The notes under the pieces were generated by a model. The model did no database searches. It was not told the DNA's origin and worked only from the letters and a program-made list of their open reading frames with translations. Shown piece after piece: positions 49,502-49,908 of a stretch of 49,908 bases of DNA. The position numbers were made by a program, and so were the translations under genes. Origin of the DNA: an uncultured Treponema sp. (GTDB taxonomy: Bacteria; Spirochaetota; Spirochaetia; Treponematales; Treponemataceae); assembly GCA_937877515.1 (NCBI GenBank), contig CALFIX010000071.1:1-49908 (forward strand), given 5' to 3'. The first letter of the stretch is position 1. Each line of letters starts with the position of its first letter.

Positions 49502-49908
49502 TTAGCGAGCAGACTCCATTGCCTGAGCTGCTGCATTAAGGTCTGCCTTAACATCATCGCCATCCCAAATACCAGCGTATGCACTGCCCATAGCTGACCA
49601 ATATGTATTCATCTGTGGGATTGTTGGCATTGGAACTGCATACTGAGTCTGAGCCAAGATTCCATTAGAAAGAGGATCGTTTGTTGTAATGTCCTTGCGT
49701 GGTGGAAGCTGCTTTGTAATTGCAAAGCGTTTTTCAAGATTTTCTTTCTGTGTAAGGAAAGCAGCAAATTCTGCAGCTTCTTCCGGGTGTTCTGAGTAAG
49801 CGCTTACAAATGCAAGACGTACACCAGAGAAACTTGTTGCAGGTTTACCCTGTCCAGGGAATTCTGGGATTGTTGTAATTCCAAAGTTTACACCAGCTGT
49901 TGTAAAGT
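49502..49908 (-). CDS. malE: Maltose/maltodextrin-binding protein MalE, C-terminal part
   Basis: Incomplete: the gene runs off the right end of the window, leaving the last 135 codons or so. The visible part reads as the C-lobe of a maltose-type binding protein, with FGITTIPEFPGQGKPATSFS, RLAFVSAYSEHPEEAAEFAAFL, KRFAITKQLPPRKDI and the final PMPTIPQMNTYWSAM, then AAAQAMESAR. It is the substrate-binding component for MalF and MalG, which follow on the same strand. Confidence 0.92.
   Translation of the reverse strand, partial: FTTAGVNFGITTIPEFPGQGKPATSFSGVRLAFVSAYSEHPEEAAEFAAFLTQKENLEKRFAITKQLPPRKDITTNDPLSNGILAQTQYAVPMPTIPQMNTYWSAMGSAYAGIWDGDDVKADLNAAAQAMESAR

Overview
The window looks like chromosomal DNA from an AT-rich, host- or rumen-type Treponema (Spirochaetes). 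The assignment is inference. It rests on short treponeme-style lipoproteins with lipoboxes such as FTGCPG and FTACPS, outer-membrane barrels without SusC/SusD partners, a complete Pot system, an EarP-type EF-P, and a plant-glycan diet (two GH53 galactanases, a GH13 amylase, maltodextrin transport). No rRNA or other marker that would fix the species is present.

Layout. 162-10777 (minus strand) is a beta-1,4-galactan/arabinogalactan locus. It has a LacI-family regulator, a lipoprotein GH53 enzyme and, beyond a MATE pump and a small amidase-like gene, an operon of a second multidomain GH53 enzyme, a large outer-membrane barrel and two small lipoproteins. Three near-identical 16-bp palindromes sit just downstream of the -10 boxes of the regulator and both GH53 genes, so one LacI protein probably controls all three promoters. 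11085-17208 holds an amino-acid-type permease operon, larC, a SpoIIE-type membrane phosphatase and an ECF S component. 17552-22305 is trkA-trkH-DUF975-sppA. 22451-25640 (minus) holds rplM-rpsI-recX, a small membrane protein and azlCD. 25770-29894 is a complete potABCD operon. 30084-35479 holds a PAS-GGDEF-EAL protein, a COG4741-like nuclease, an OmpA-like protein, tRNA-Pro, a FliN-like protein with two FliM-like N-terminal motifs, and an outer-membrane barrel. 35689-38749 (minus) holds an SDR dehydrogenase, tRNA-Arg, efp and earP. 38853-45042 holds comM, tRNA-Leu, a recQ broken by an internal deletion, a DUF1015 gene, rpoN and hpf. 45243-49908 (minus) holds an amylase lipoprotein below malG, malF and the 3' part of malE.

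Two families of GC-rich hairpin repeats are scattered between genes. Family A (91, 24486, 35609) always lies directly 3' of a minus-strand stop codon in the same orientation. Family B (10969, 36692, perhaps 17212) shares end motifs. A 173-bp interval with 38-bp imperfect inverted ends (17292-17464) lies upstream of trkA. Several genes (trkA, rpoN, DUF1015, the FliN-like gene, the COG4741-like gene) have a -10 box 6-7 nt before the ATG, mostly with no Shine-Dalgarno, which suggests leaderless mRNAs. The most notable items are the operator-linked galactan regulon with a non-Sus outer-membrane module, the FliM/FliN-like chimera, the earP-efp pair with the matching Arg32, the recQ deletion, and the repeat families.
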